Assembly: GCA_903893675.1 (NCBI GenBank)
Contig: CAITNA010000148.1
Span: 1 to 5,334, forward strand
Direction: 5' to 3'
From: an uncultured Micrococcales bacterium
GTDB lineage: Bacteria > Actinomycetota > Actinomycetes > Actinomycetales > Microbacteriaceae
DNA: 5,334 nt
Below the pieces are notes generated by a model. That model did not search any database, was not told where the DNA came from, and saw only the letters and a list, made by a program, of their open reading frames with translations. Below are positions 5,081 to 5,334 of this stretch, piece after piece; position 1 is the first letter of the stretch; every line of letters begins with the position of its first letter. Made by a program: the position numbers and the translations under genes.

Positions 5081-5334
5081 CTAACGACGAGAAGCGAAGA
5101 ATTCGCGCAGCTGCTCGGCACACTCGGCCACGAGCACTCCGGCGAACACCTCGACGGGTGAACCCAGTCGAGCATCGCGCAGCAGGTCATAGAGCGAACC
5201 GGATGCTCCGACACGTTCATCCCAGGCGCCGAAAACAACGCGCGGGATGCGAGCAGCAACAATCCCGCCGGCACACATCACGCACGGCTCTAGGGTGACC
5301 ACACGAGTCAAGTCGTCTAGCCGCCAGTCACCGC
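5081..5334 (-). CDS. tadA: tRNA-specific adenosine deaminase TadA (C-terminal 83 residues; N-terminus outside window)
   Basis: TadA deaminates adenosine 34 to inosine in tRNA-Arg(ACG), so that one tRNA can read several CGN codons. The frame is open from the right edge (GDWRLDDLTRVVTLEP) to TAG at 5083-5081. It contains PCVMCAGG, whose two cysteines are the zinc ligands of the cytidine/deoxycytidylate deaminase fold. Next come ARIPRVVFGAWDERVGASGS and the C-terminal helix ending in LREFFASRR, which match TadA rather than cytidine deaminase. The catalytic HAE motif and about 65-70 N-terminal residues lie beyond the window. A GTG, ATG or TTG within this stretch should not be taken as the start, because homology runs upstream of it. 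It is followed by a small hairpin terminator and then tRNA-Ser. Confidence 0.93.
   Translation of the reverse strand, partial: GDWRLDDLTRVVTLEPCVMCAGGIVAARIPRVVFGAWDERVGASGSLYDLLRDARLGSPVEVFAGVLVAECAEQLREFFASRR

Noticed and set aside
5017..5298. 93-aa plus-strand frame at the right edge
   Set aside because: It is antisense to tadA, its terminator and the tRNA promoter. The Arg-rich composition is the complement of the tadA codons.

Overview
The window looks like the chromosome of an actinobacterium of moderate GC content. The evidence is the encoded RpoB: it starts with TTG after a strong Shine-Dalgarno sequence and carries actinobacterial signatures (HKRRLSALGPGG, DVHPSHYGRMCPVETPEGPN, ETPEGPNIGLIG). 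The TadA C-terminus and the tRNA-Ser(CGA) also fit. My best guess is the Microbacteriaceae, perhaps one of the lower-GC freshwater lineages. That placement is by pattern memory only, since no search was run.

Almost everything lies on the minus strand. Reading in the direction of transcription from the right edge: the C-terminal part of tadA (tRNA adenosine deaminase, entering from outside); a small GC-rich hairpin terminator; a promoter and a tRNA-Ser(CGA) gene with encoded CCA; a strong intrinsic terminator; and a 469-aa drug-resistance-type MFS transporter of the 14-helix DHA2 type. The MFS gene converges on a small plus-strand gene (3118-3429) for an acidic 103-aa protein of unknown function. 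That gene is divergent from a minus-strand gene (2685-3041) for a 118-aa protein resembling actinobacterial PH-like hypothetical proteins. A 189-bp leader/promoter region follows, and then rpoB (RNA polymerase beta subunit), which runs out of the left edge with about 831 codons present.

The functional theme is information processing (rpoB, tadA, tRNA-Ser) interrupted by accessory or poorly known genes (transporter and two small proteins). I see no CRISPR array, insertion sequence, prophage, toxin-antitoxin pair or biosynthetic cluster. No stretch longer than 300 bases lacks a gene. I did not find a clear new multi-gene system.

The best leads are regulatory or evolutionary. The MFS gene has no room for a promoter after the tRNA terminator. 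The rpoB leader holds a near-perfect 12-bp direct repeat. RpoB shows natural substitutions and an insertion in normally conserved parts of the fork and rifampicin region. The rpoB serine codons are strongly biased toward UCG, the codon read by the tRNA-Ser(CGA) encoded here.
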